Shown here one piece after another: positions 1 through 6,905 of a stretch of 10,013 nucleotides of DNA. A program made the position numbers and the translations under genes. The notes below the pieces were generated by a model. The model did not search any database, was not told the DNA's origin, and was given only the letters and a program-made list of their open reading frames with translations. Location of the stretch: the NCBI GenBank assembly GCA_023667385.1, contig JAMPAE010000045.1, positions 1 through 10,013 of the forward strand, given 5' to 3'. The DNA comes from Ruminococcus sp. (GTDB lineage Bacteria; Bacillota; Clostridia; Oscillospirales; Acutalibacteraceae). How positions within the stretch are numbered: position 1 is the first letter of the stretch; each line of letters opens with the position of its first letter.

Positions 1-2
1 AC

Positions 3-422
3 ACAGGCATCTATACCGATGAAAACGGCAAGAATTGGGTCAGAACCGGCGACATGGGATATAAAGATGATGATGGCTTCATCTTCTTCTCCGGCAGGAA
101 AAAGAGAATCATCATCATCGCAGGCTACAATATTTACCCTGCAACAATCGAAGAATATGTTTCAAAGCTTGATTATATCAACGAGGTTTGCGCCGTTCAG
201 GGCTATGATGAAAACGGTAAGCCGCTTTGCAAACTTTGCGTTTCACTGAAAGATGAAAATGCCGACCGTGATGCCGCCATTGCAGACCTCAAGGCTTATT
301 GTGAAAGCAAAATCGAAGGCTATGCCTGCCCAAGAAAATATGAAGTTTATGATTTACTGCCAAGAACAAAAATGGAAAAAATCGACTTCATGAAGCTTAC
401 AGAACCAATTCCGCAAATTTAA
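3..422 (+). CDS. Acyl-CoA ligase / AMP-dependent synthetase, C-terminal part (5' end outside window)
   Basis: This is the C-terminal end of an adenylate-forming enzyme of the ANL superfamily, which activates a carboxylic acid as acyl-AMP and usually passes it to CoA. The frame is open from base 3 and ends at TAA 420-422, giving 139 visible residues. The A8 hinge region is clear: RTGD at visible residues 14-17, then GYKDDDGF and the SGRKKR segment followed by AGYNIYP. The A10 motif near the end reads PRTKMEKIDF, and its lysine (about visible residue 126) matches the conserved catalytic lysine. The usual glycine before it is replaced by glutamate. The substrate cannot be read from this end; a long- or medium-chain acyl-CoA synthetase or an aryl-CoA ligase are both possible. 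A terminator follows directly, so this is the last gene of its transcript. Confidence 0.9.
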   Translation, partial: TGIYTDENGKNWVRTGDMGYKDDDGFIFFSGRKKRIIIIAGYNIYPATIEEYVSKLDYINEVCAVQGYDENGKPLCKLCVSLKDENADRDAAIADLKAYCESKIEGYACPRKYEVYDLLPRTKMEKIDFMKLTEPIPQI

Positions 423-428
423 TGTCAT

Positions 429-459
429 CCCCGCAGTCAATGGATTGCGGGGTATTTTT
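429..459 (+). terminator. Intrinsic terminator after the acyl-CoA ligase gene
   Basis: CCCCGCAGTC (429-438) pairs with GATTGCGGGG (443-452) around an AATG tetraloop. This makes a 10-bp GC-rich stem with one G-U pair, followed by TATTTTTA. It begins 7 bases after the stop codon, as expected for a rho-independent terminator. Confidence 0.88.
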
Positions 460-507
460 ACTGTATGTTTCTTTCGGTGTACTTTTATAAAAAATTTTCA
501 AAATCCA

Positions 508-536
508 TTGACAAATATCTGATAACATGATAAACT
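508..536 (+). promoter_or_regulatory. Sigma-A promoter of the PadR / membrane-protein operon
   Basis: A perfect -35 box TTGACA lies at 508-513, then a 17-nt spacer and the -10 box TAAACT at 531-536 (4 of 6 matches). Transcription should start near 543, leaving a leader of about 50 nt. The spacer and -10 carry a tandem TGATAA (520-525 and 528-533) that could be an operator. TTTTCAAAAT (495-504) just upstream recurs at the promoter near 9157. Confidence 0.8.
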
Positions 537-538
537 AC

Positions 539-559
539 CCATAGAAAATCAATGTATAG
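539..559 (+). repeat. Start-site element shared with 9188-9208 (copy 1)
   Basis: The element CCATAGAAA-N2-CAAT-N2-AT-N-G spans the expected transcription start of the PadR operon. The same spelling (16 of 21 bases identical) occurs at 9188-9208. In both places it begins exactly 31 bases after the first base of TTGACA. It is probably a regulator site or conserved initiation region; the function is inferred from position only. Confidence 0.55.
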
Positions 560-592
560 TCTTTCTAATAATTTTTATAAGGAGTTTTAATC

Positions 593-937
593 ATGAACAT
601 CAAAAAAGAACTTTCAAAAGGCAGCAGCTCGCTGCTGGTTCTCGCAATCATTTCGGAGGGTGACAAGTACGGCTATCAGATCATCAAAGAAATTGAGGCA
701 AGGTCTGAACACGTTTTTGCTTTCAAGGAAGGCACACTTTATCCAATTTTGCACGCATTTGAAAAAGATGGCTATCTCAATGCTTATTGGGAGGACACTC
801 ATCTTCAGCGCAAAAGAAAATATTATCATATAACTGACAAGGGGCTCAAGCTTCTTGAACAAAGCAAACAGGATTGGAAAACTTATTCAGGTGCGGTCGA
901 CAAGGTCGTCGGAGGTACTTCCCGTGCAGCTACCTGA
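593..937 (+). CDS. PadR-family transcriptional regulator
   Basis: A 114-residue winged-helix DNA-binding protein of the PadR family, whose members usually repress nearby membrane or efflux genes and often their own promoter. The family core is intact: KYGYQIIKEIE (about residues 25-35), the recognition-helix region with KEGTLYPILHAFEKDGYL (about 46-63), and the wing KRKYYHITDKGLKLL (about 74-88). Its length is typical of short PadR proteins with one C-terminal dimerisation helix. The ATG at 593 sits 8 nt after AAGGAG (579-584). Its last 14 bases overlap the next gene, whose ribosome site lies inside this coding sequence, so the two are probably co-translated. Autoregulation is likely for the family but is not shown by the sequence. 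The ligand is unknown. Confidence 0.93.
   Translation: MNIKKELSKGSSSLLVLAIISEGDKYGYQIIKEIEARSEHVFAFKEGTLYPILHAFEKDGYLNAYWEDTHLQRKRKYYHITDKGLKLLEQSKQDWKTYSGAVDKVVGGTSRAAT
911..916 (+). promoter_or_regulatory. Ribosome binding site inside padR that fixes the downstream start
   Basis: GGAGGT lies 7 nt before an in-frame GTG at 924. An upstream in-frame start at 855 has no such site, and its extra 23 residues are just PadR coding read in another frame. The GTG is therefore the preferred start of the membrane gene. Confidence 0.85.
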
Positions 938-2474
938 AATTGTTTCCCACTATCTTGATCAGGCTGTTCCGTCTGCGGTTTCGGAAAAGAAGCATAAAAA
1001 ACTCACTGATGAGCTGGAATGTCACATCTGTGACAAGGCTGAGCATTACATGGAAATCGGCTACACAGAAGCAGACAGCTTCAAAAAAGCGGTTGAAGAA
1101 ATGGGCAGCAGCTCAATTCTTTGCGAAAAATTCAACGAGCTTTACGGCGAAAAGAAACTCCATGCGGTTATTTTTGGGGCTGTGCTAATGCTGCTCCATC
1201 TGCTTTTACGTGGAAGCGGATATTTTATCTATGCAACATCCTACGGCACAATTGATCGTGCTTTACTCGGAATACTTTACGTAGTCGGGATTATGACTGC
1301 AATTTTTGCAGCATATAAACTCAGAAAGAAGTACACCTTGCTCGCAATCGGAGCTTCTCTTTTGATGTGTCTGCTTCTGAGATTCAACGGACTGTTTTTT
1401 ATCTTTACATCAGCATTGGTTGATAATGTATCTGACTTTGTACGCATCGCAGCTACGCATATTTTTAAAATGGACCAAACGGCAATACAAGCTCTGAGCG
1501 AAAAGCTTTATAACGTTGATGTGACTCTTTCAGTTTCTTCTGCGCTGTCATTTACAATGCTCATTGCATCTGTCATCGCTTGCGTATACTTGTTTTTCAA
1601 GATTAAAAATGCAGGTAAAAAGAAAAGCCATAAAATCAACGAAAAAGCATTTCAGCGTGCGGTTGCAACTATGTCATTGGTTGTTGCTTTCACGGGTGCT
1701 TTTAATCTTGTTTCCGTTGCTCAAGCAGAAGAACTCAGTCTAAGTCCGGTATATGGCATGATAAGCGATGAAATAATCAGCTTGTCGGAAAGCAAGAAAA
1801 CAAAAACCGCTTTTGACAGAATTAATAATCAAACCACAGGAAACATGGCAGATGAAATTTTTCGCTCGTGCGGTCTTGTACCTTATGAAGAATTGTACCC
1901 GGACGTGAAAGGTTTCACCGACACTCCTTTTCTGAATGATTCACTTTATGATTTTGAAAAAAATCATCCTGTCAAAATCTATATTGCAAAAAGTCACCCA
2001 ATTAACTTATATGGCTGTGATAACTACATCATGATTTCAGACACTGCGGATAAGCCGATTGAGTTTAAGCACATTAAAATTGAAAATGAAATATACTATC
2101 CGGAATTTTTGCAGAAAAATCATGATATAGATGCTGCTAAAAAATATGTTGATTCGTTAAAGCCTGACGTTGATTCAATTGATGCGTTGAAAGGAATAAG
2201 CGATTCACTCGCAACTCTTTCATCAATCACTGAATTTTATTCATCCGGCAGCTTCAAATCAAATTATGTCTATATTTCCGAAAGCATTGATGAAACATCC
2301 GATTACGATGATTATGAAAGTTCAACTTATTATGGCTTTGACTTAACGTTTGAAAATGACAAGCTGATTCAAATTGATTCAAAAGACGAAAGCGAAGTTG
2401 AAGATCCGAATATTGAGGATTATTTCTTCAAAGAAATCTTCAGCACCATCTATCAATTCCCTGATTTCTCCTGA
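924..2474 (+). CDS. PadR-linked membrane protein: prefix domain, about five membrane segments, large C-terminal domain
   Basis: A 516-residue integral membrane protein starting at GTG 924 and overlapping padR by 14 nt. Residues 1-75 form a soluble helical domain with DELECHICD and HYMEIGYTEADSFKKAVEEMG. This pattern is typical of the DUF1700-like or 'permease prefix' domains encoded next to PadR regulators. Hydrophobic segments lie near 81-104, 112-131, 137-163, 208-227 and 247-268. The last ends in SVAQAEE and resembles an uncleaved or cleavable signal sequence. About 245 residues follow, rich in Asp, Glu, Ser and Tyr, and are most likely extracytoplasmic. I do not recognise a domain in that tail. 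A paralogue begins at 9245 with the same prefix and segment spacing. A role in envelope stress or sensing, with the PadR partner, is a guess from context. No transporter ATPase is nearby. Confidence 0.85.
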   Translation: MQLPEIVSHYLDQAVPSAVSEKKHKKLTDELECHICDKAEHYMEIGYTEADSFKKAVEEMGSSSILCEKFNELYGEKKLHAVIFGAVLMLLHLLLRGSGYFIYATSYGTIDRALLGILYVVGIMTAIFAAYKLRKKYTLLAIGASLLMCLLLRFNGLFFIFTSALVDNVSDFVRIAATHIFKMDQTAIQALSEKLYNVDVTLSVSSALSFTMLIASVIACVYLFFKIKNAGKKKSHKINEKAFQRAVATMSLVVAFTGAFNLVSVAQAEELSLSPVYGMISDEIISLSESKKTKTAFDRINNQTTGNMADEIFRSCGLVPYEELYPDVKGFTDTPFLNDSLYDFEKNHPVKIYIAKSHPINLYGCDNYIMISDTADKPIEFKHIKIENEIYYPEFLQKNHDIDAAKKYVDSLKPDVDSIDALKGISDSLATLSSITEFYSSGSFKSNYVYISESIDETSDYDDYESSTYYGFDLTFENDKLIQIDSKDESEVEDPNIEDYFFKEIFSTIYQFPDFS

Positions 2475-2488
2475 TCCTCTCATAAAAT

Positions 2489-2520
2489 ACACCACCTCGT
2501 TTGGGGTGGTGTTATTCTTT
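2489..2520 (+). terminator. Intrinsic terminator between convergent genes, possibly bidirectional
   Basis: ACACCACCTC (2489-2498) pairs with GGGGTGGTGT (2503-2512) around a GTTT loop. The stem is 10 bp with one T-G pair, and TATTCTTT follows. The AT-rich left flank (ATAAAAT) reads as T-rich on the other strand, so it could also stop the minus-strand amidase transcript that ends at 2603. The 90 bases between the hairpin and that stop codon show no other convincing signal. Confidence 0.82.
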
Positions 2521-2602
2521 CAGCGGAAAGTTAAAAAGCATCTATCTCTGCGGAATCAACCTTATTGCAAGCACATTCCCGTCCGCAATACCGCCAAAAA
2601 AA

Positions 2603-5470
2603 TCAGCCGTTGAGATACGCTTCGATTCCGTTTGCAATGGCGTTTGCAATTTGCTGGCGGCAGGCATCGTCTGCAAGCTTGCGGCATTCAAGCTCGTTTG
2701 TCACAAAGCCCATTTCAATGAGCACGGACGGACATTCTTCAAGCCTTGCAACACTGAACGGGTTATAGTTTGAGCCAAGCTCAACACCTGCCTGCCTTGA
2801 TGCATCATTCGGATAAAGATAATTTTTGAAGGCAGAAACCAACTGCGTGTATATCGCATTGGAAAGCGGCTGCGACATCGGGCGATAATAATAAACCGCA
2901 GTGCCATAGGCTGAGGTGTCCTCGGAAGCGTTGCTGTGAACGCTCACAAACACATCAGGCTTCACCGTGCGTGCAAAAGCTTTGCGCTCCTCAAGCGAAA
3001 CATAACTGTCATCGTATCTTGTCATGTACACCGTTGCGCCACGACGCTCAAGCTCGTTTTTCACCATAACCGCAGCAGAAAAGTTGACGTCCGCCTCCTC
3101 AAGCCAATTTGAATAGCCAAGTGCTCCGGGATCTTTTCCGCCGTGACCGGGGTCAAGCACAACCACACTTCCTGAAATGCTTTTAGGCTTGTTCTTGATT
3201 GTTAGCACGATGTTTCCGTTAACGTCATATTCGAGCACATAGCCATAATATCCGCCCTGTGTCCTCAGCGGCAAGGTCAGAACGGCAGTTTTCTGTGAAT
3301 TGTCAACGCTCCATGAAGCCGAAGCCGCAACATCACTGCCGCTTACATCAACCTGTCCGTTTGCGGCAACCGTGTTATAGAATGTGAACTGGATATATGA
3401 AGCCGTGAAGCTGCGTACATTATAGAGCCTGCCCTTTGCGGAGTAATATTCCTGCGGAGAGAAGTTGAAGGAATATGGCACTTTCCATTTGGTTGAAAGG
3501 GTGATTTTCAGCGCACCGTTCACATTTTGGCTTGAAAGTACACTCAGTTCGTTATCTTCAAGCTGATTTGGCTCAACAAGTGAAACACTCTTTTTCTGTA
3601 TTCTCCTGCCGCTTGCCAGAGTGTAAAAAGTTCTTGTTTCCTGCTCCTCACTGTCATAAACTTCGGATTCGCCGACAACGTAGTCCATTGTGCCCTGTGT
3701 AAGTGTGGTATAATACGGAACATATTTATCATCGTTACCGAGCGGCCATGTGTCGGCATACGGCGTGGTTACAACGCACATTTGGTTGCCTGTGTATGCG
3801 CTCACGCTTGGGTAGATCATGTCAGTGACTGCCGCAACCGTTGTGAAAGATGAAATGTTGGCAGGTGCAGAGGCATTTGCGGTTGGCGAAGCAACTTTGC
3901 TCGGCTCGGTTGTGTAACCATTAAAATTGTTTGCAGGCAAGGTAACCTGCCCTGCTGAGGTTTCCTCCGGTTGGGTATTCGTAACGTTACTGCTTTGCTT
4001 TGGAGAATAAACAATTTTCAGCGTGTCAAAAGCTTCTGTTCTTTCGCCGAAAACAGCACTTATAGATACGTTACCGAGCGATTCAATTTCAATTTTGCTT
4101 GACGGCATTTTGATTTTCGCTGTATAGCTGCAATAGCCGTTGCCGATGTATTTACCCTGCTTTGCCGTGAATTTTTCAGTGCCGAGCCTGACTGTTACAT
4201 CTGCACCCTGCACCGCCGCAATTTTGAGACTGACGGCTTGCTTTTCATGGGCATAAAGTGCTTCGTTTGGCTCAACGGAACTGATCAGGTTTCCGCTGAA
4301 AGTGACGTTTGCTCTGTATTCGGCCTCGTTTCCGTTTTGCTTGAAGTTAAACGTGTTTTCTCCTGTTTTCAGTGCAAGCTCAACTTCAGCTTTGCCGCTT
4401 TCACTGAGCATGATTTTTTGCTTGCCGAGCGTCACGGGATAAAGATATGACCCTCTGATATTGACATTCAGCTTATATTTATCTGTTTGAACAAGCTCTC
4501 CGTTATAATCCTCAATGATTAAGTTTGCAAAAACTGCCGATGGATTCACACCGCTGTTGATGTAGGTTTCGGCGGCAGTAAAGCAACTGTCAAAATCATT
4601 TTTCACGGCGGAATAGGAATCAAAGAGCCTTGCTGATACGAAATCAAAACCGTCAGCCTTCATCATCTGTTCAAGAAGCCACGATGCATGGAGCCTGTCC
4701 TCTGAGCATTTGCTGATTGGAAAATTGAGCGTGATTTTTGCACTGATTTTTTTTGCAAGGCTTTCAAGGTTTGCAAAAAGATCTGAAGCTTCTTGCTTTG
4801 CGGGAACTGTCAAAATAAGGTTGCTGACGTGTTTCAGCTTTTCAAGTTCGGCTTTTTCTGCGCTGAGAAGCACACTGATTTCCGCTTTTGGCAAAGCAGC
4901 TTTCACCGCCTTTACCGCACTGTTAATTTCATCAGCGGTCATTTTCCCTGCACCAACAAGCACAACACCGCTGACTGCCTTGTTTTCACAGATTTTTGCA
5001 ATGAAATCTGCAGAATGTGAAATGTCAATTTGCAAATATGATTTGAGCTTATTTTTTGAAAGCAAGCTCAAAAAAGATGTTATCGGCTCGATTTTTTCTG
5101 CATCCGGTCTGCGATAATCATGCTCACCCTGCTTACTTTTTTGAGTGAGGTAATCAGTTTTCAACATCACCGAATCAAAAATTGAATTTCCCAGCGCTTT
5201 TGCTGTTTTTTCAGCGTTTTGCCTGATTTTCTTTGACGAATCATCATTCGGCAGAGTAATGTCACTGCCCTGGGCAAGAACAACTGTGTTGCTCATTTTT
5301 TTTGCTTTTTGCAGCTCGCCCTCTCTCATGTCGGCAACCGCCTCGCCCTGAGTGAGCACACTTGGCGATTTCGGCGCAAACACAGCCAAAATCACCGCAA
5401 CTGCAACAACAAAAACTGCCGCCACGCTGATTATTATAATGTTCCTCTTTTTATTATCCAAACGCAACAT
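2603..5470 (-). CDS. Membrane-anchored N-acetylmuramoyl-L-alanine amidase (Amidase_3) with degenerate GHL10-like barrel
   Basis: A 955-residue cell-wall hydrolase that should cut the bond between MurNAc and L-alanine in peptidoglycan. Residues 9-32 form an N-terminal membrane anchor. Residues about 95-290 look like a TIM-barrel domain resembling the neighbouring GHL10 protein but without its acidic pair. Residues 330-490 are probably two beta-sandwich domains, and 490-545 is a Ser/Thr/Pro/Ala/Asn-rich linker. Residues 560-635 resemble an SH3-like module, and 645-760 form another beta domain. The Amidase_3 catalytic domain fills 768-955. Its metal ligands are visible: DPGHGG (His776), EADVN (Glu792) and SVHSNA (His845), plus catalytic Glu919 in IEMGFVTN. 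I chose ATG 5470 because AAGGAAAGGG ends 7 nt before it; an upstream in-frame TTG at 5506 lacks a site. It lies 51 nt after the GHL10 gene, probably in one operon. Only the C-terminal function is firm. Confidence 0.93.
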   Translation of the reverse strand: MLRLDNKKRNIIIISVAAVFVVAVAVILAVFAPKSPSVLTQGEAVADMREGELQKAKKMSNTVVLAQGSDITLPNDDSSKKIRQNAEKTAKALGNSIFDSVMLKTDYLTQKSKQGEHDYRRPDAEKIEPITSFLSLLSKNKLKSYLQIDISHSADFIAKICENKAVSGVVLVGAGKMTADEINSAVKAVKAALPKAEISVLLSAEKAELEKLKHVSNLILTVPAKQEASDLFANLESLAKKISAKITLNFPISKCSEDRLHASWLLEQMMKADGFDFVSARLFDSYSAVKNDFDSCFTAAETYINSGVNPSAVFANLIIEDYNGELVQTDKYKLNVNIRGSYLYPVTLGKQKIMLSESGKAEVELALKTGENTFNFKQNGNEAEYRANVTFSGNLISSVEPNEALYAHEKQAVSLKIAAVQGADVTVRLGTEKFTAKQGKYIGNGYCSYTAKIKMPSSKIEIESLGNVSISAVFGERTEAFDTLKIVYSPKQSSNVTNTQPEETSAGQVTLPANNFNGYTTEPSKVASPTANASAPANISSFTTVAAVTDMIYPSVSAYTGNQMCVVTTPYADTWPLGNDDKYVPYYTTLTQGTMDYVVGESEVYDSEEQETRTFYTLASGRRIQKKSVSLVEPNQLEDNELSVLSSQNVNGALKITLSTKWKVPYSFNFSPQEYYSAKGRLYNVRSFTASYIQFTFYNTVAANGQVDVSGSDVAASASWSVDNSQKTAVLTLPLRTQGGYYGYVLEYDVNGNIVLTIKNKPKSISGSVVVLDPGHGGKDPGALGYSNWLEEADVNFSAAVMVKNELERRGATVYMTRYDDSYVSLEERKAFARTVKPDVFVSVHSNASEDTSAYGTAVYYYRPMSQPLSNAIYTQLVSAFKNYLYPNDASRQAGVELGSNYNPFSVARLEECPSVLIEMGFVTNELECRKLADDACRQQIANAIANGIEAYLNG

Positions 5471-5477
5471 AACATTG

Positions 5478-5487
5478 CCCTTTCCTT
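5478..5487 (-). promoter_or_regulatory. Ribosome binding site of the amidase gene
   Basis: On the minus strand AAGGAAAGGG lies 7 nt upstream of ATG 5470. It supports the 955-residue reading over a 12-residue extension from TTG 5506. Another ATG 5 nt upstream of the chosen one is out of frame. Confidence 0.7.
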
Positions 5488-5512
5488 GCAAGTTTTCACT
5501 TTCCAATAAGCG

Positions 5513-5528
5513 TGATTAATATTAATCA
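5513..5528. repeat. Perfect 16-base palindrome over a stop codon
   Basis: TGATTAATATTAATCA is a perfect inverted repeat covering the TAA stop and last codon of the GHL10 gene, just before the amidase gene. It has no GC pairs in the centre and no T tract, so it is not a terminator. It could be a protein site, an RNA-processing site or simply AT-rich chance. Confidence 0.4.
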
Positions 5529-6763
5529 GTGTTATTGTACCACAGTTTTAGGTTTTGCGCCTCCTTTTTTGCCACAGTTTCATTAAAATTTACAAATTCC
5601 GCACTGTAAAGGCTGAATCCATCAAAATGGTTCGATTTCAAAAATTCCGCCTGCTGCTTGATTACATCATCATTTTTCAGCCATTCAGCTTTTCCGCTGC
5701 CGGCAAAGGCATCTTCTTTTCCCGCTTTATAAATCGCCAAGCCCACAACAAGCTTCACATCACTGCACGCTGCATTTTTCCACCTCATTGCACATTCCTC
5801 AAATGGCATGGTTTCATTTTCAAATCCATAATAAATCTGCGGAATCATCATGTCACAATAGCCGCTTTGACCGCACCATAGTTCAACATCTGCAAACATT
5901 TTGTCCCTGTCCTTGTCAATATCGCCGCTGGGGCTTATCGAAAAAATCTTCTTCTGTGAGGCTGCTTTCACTGTGCTGTGGATTGCGGAAACAAGGCTGC
6001 TGACGTTTTCCCTGCGCCAATCGGCAAGATTGAGCGTTCCTCCGCTTTCTCTATATTCAACAAAGCGTTTTTTATCAAATGACTCGTCCGCTGTTGGATA
6101 AAAGTAATCATCAATGTGTATACCTGCGAGGTCGTAATTTTCCAAAAGCTCACGCACACCGTCAAGCACCATTCTTTGCACTTCGGCGGAAGCCGGGTCA
6201 AAATAAAGCCCGCCTGCTGCTTTAATGACGTTCGGCGAGCCTGCATCAAGCCACTTTTTTGCCGTTTCTGTTTTGCAAAGCTTCTCCTCATCAAATTCAC
6301 GCTGAATCCTATATGGATTTATCCACGCATGGACCCTGACCGAATGTGCCTTTGCACAACTGATAATCACACTGAGTAAATCAAACGGCAAGGCTTCACC
6401 ACGCTTTTTTGCAGCATATGCACACGAGGGGAACAGTTTTGACGGATAGATTGCATCGGCAAACGGGCGCACCTGCACAAACAAATCTGTCACGCCGACT
6501 TGTGTTAAATTTTCGAGCATAGCGTCAATATATGCACCATATTGCGTTTCATCTGAGCACTCCGATTCAGGCATCAGTTTCATATACGGCAGCCATGCAC
6601 CAATGAAAAATGCATCATCAGCCTGAATGATTCCGCTGTCATCATCAAGCAGTGAATCAACTGAATCTCTCAAGCCAAGTGTTTCGTTTTCATCGCTCAA
6701 AACAGAATCGCAGCCGCAAAAGCACAGCACAATCAATGCTATCAATATGATCACACGTTTCAT
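5522..6763 (-). CDS. GHL10-family (DUF187) glycoside hydrolase-like lipoprotein, YngK/DigH type
   Basis: A 413-residue probable lipoprotein whose family acts on glycans. E. coli DigH (YddW), a GHL10 lipoprotein, cleaves peptidoglycan strands stripped of peptides. The N-terminus is a hydrophobic signal (residues 1-17) ending CFCGC; Cys18 after glycine is the likely lipidation site, though the -3 phenylalanine is atypical. The barrel runs from about residue 52 to 400 with the expected strand motifs in order: LFVQVRP (94-100), AWINPYR (146-152), GIHIDDYFYP (214-223), SISPSG (275-280), PQIYYGF (308-314), GLAIYK (341-346) and GFSLYS (382-387). Asp218 and Asp219 are the conserved acidic residues at the presumed active site. 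ATG 6763 follows AAGGAG by 5 nt. The gene is first in a likely operon with the amidase downstream. No confident promoter is visible on its strand. Confidence 0.9.
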   Translation of the reverse strand: MKRVIILIALIVLCFCGCDSVLSDENETLGLRDSVDSLLDDDSGIIQADDAFFIGAWLPYMKLMPESECSDETQYGAYIDAMLENLTQVGVTDLFVQVRPFADAIYPSKLFPSCAYAAKKRGEALPFDLLSVIISCAKAHSVRVHAWINPYRIQREFDEEKLCKTETAKKWLDAGSPNVIKAAGGLYFDPASAEVQRMVLDGVRELLENYDLAGIHIDDYFYPTADESFDKKRFVEYRESGGTLNLADWRRENVSSLVSAIHSTVKAASQKKIFSISPSGDIDKDRDKMFADVELWCGQSGYCDMMIPQIYYGFENETMPFEECAMRWKNAACSDVKLVVGLAIYKAGKEDAFAGSGKAEWLKNDDVIKQQAEFLKSNHFDGFSLYSAEFVNFNETVAKKEAQNLKLWYNNTD

Positions 6764-6827
6764 AAAATCTCCTTTTTGCTTTTTTCGTTATTCAGGAAAC
6801 AACTTTTATTGAAAAACTTATCCGCAT

Positions 6828-6845
6828 GCTAAAAAACATTTTAGC
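6828..6845. promoter_or_regulatory. Perfect inverted repeat abutting a -35 box, operator candidate
   Basis: GCTAAAA (6828-6834), a 4-base gap AACA, then TTTTAGC (6839-6845) form a perfect 7-bp inverted repeat. It touches the TTGACT box of the rightward promoter and lies between the divergent GHL10 and CPxC-protein genes. The palindrome GCATGC (6824-6829) overlaps its left arm. The placement suits a repressor or activator site, but the regulator is unknown. Confidence 0.5.
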
Positions 6846-6874
6846 TTGACTTTTAACCGAAAAAATAATAGGAT
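6846..6874 (+). promoter_or_regulatory. Sigma-A promoter of the CPxC protein / DUF1294 operon
   Basis: The -35 box TTGACT (6846-6851, 5 of 6) is followed by a 17-nt spacer and TAGGAT (6869-6874, 4 of 6). The expected start is near 6881. It is followed by AAGGCGG (6891-6897), 8 nt before ATG 6906, so the leader is only about 25 nt. Confidence 0.65.
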
Positions 6875-6905
6875 ATAAGTATCTCATAATAAGGCGGAAA
6901 AAACT

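Noticed and set aside
855..923. Upstream in-frame extension of the 924-2474 membrane protein
   Set aside because: It overlaps padR coding completely, has no ribosome site at 855, and the strong GGAGGT precedes GTG 924.
2563..2590. TATTGC / GCAATA inverted repeat downstream of the amidase gene
   Set aside because: Only 6 bp with a 16-base loop and no T tract on either strand; the hairpin at 2489 is the better terminator.
4710..5117. 135-codon open frame on the plus strand
   Set aside because: It lies antisense within the amidase gene, is rich in Phe/Ala/Ser as mirror frames are, and has no family features.
5471..5506. TTG start adding 12 residues to the amidase
   Set aside because: A better ribosome site precedes ATG 5470, and the extension consists of leader sequence containing that site.
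6764..6860. Promoter for the GHL10-amidase operon on the minus strand
   Set aside because: I looked for sigma-A, sigma-E and forespore-type boxes; only weak, poorly spaced matches were present, so none is reported.
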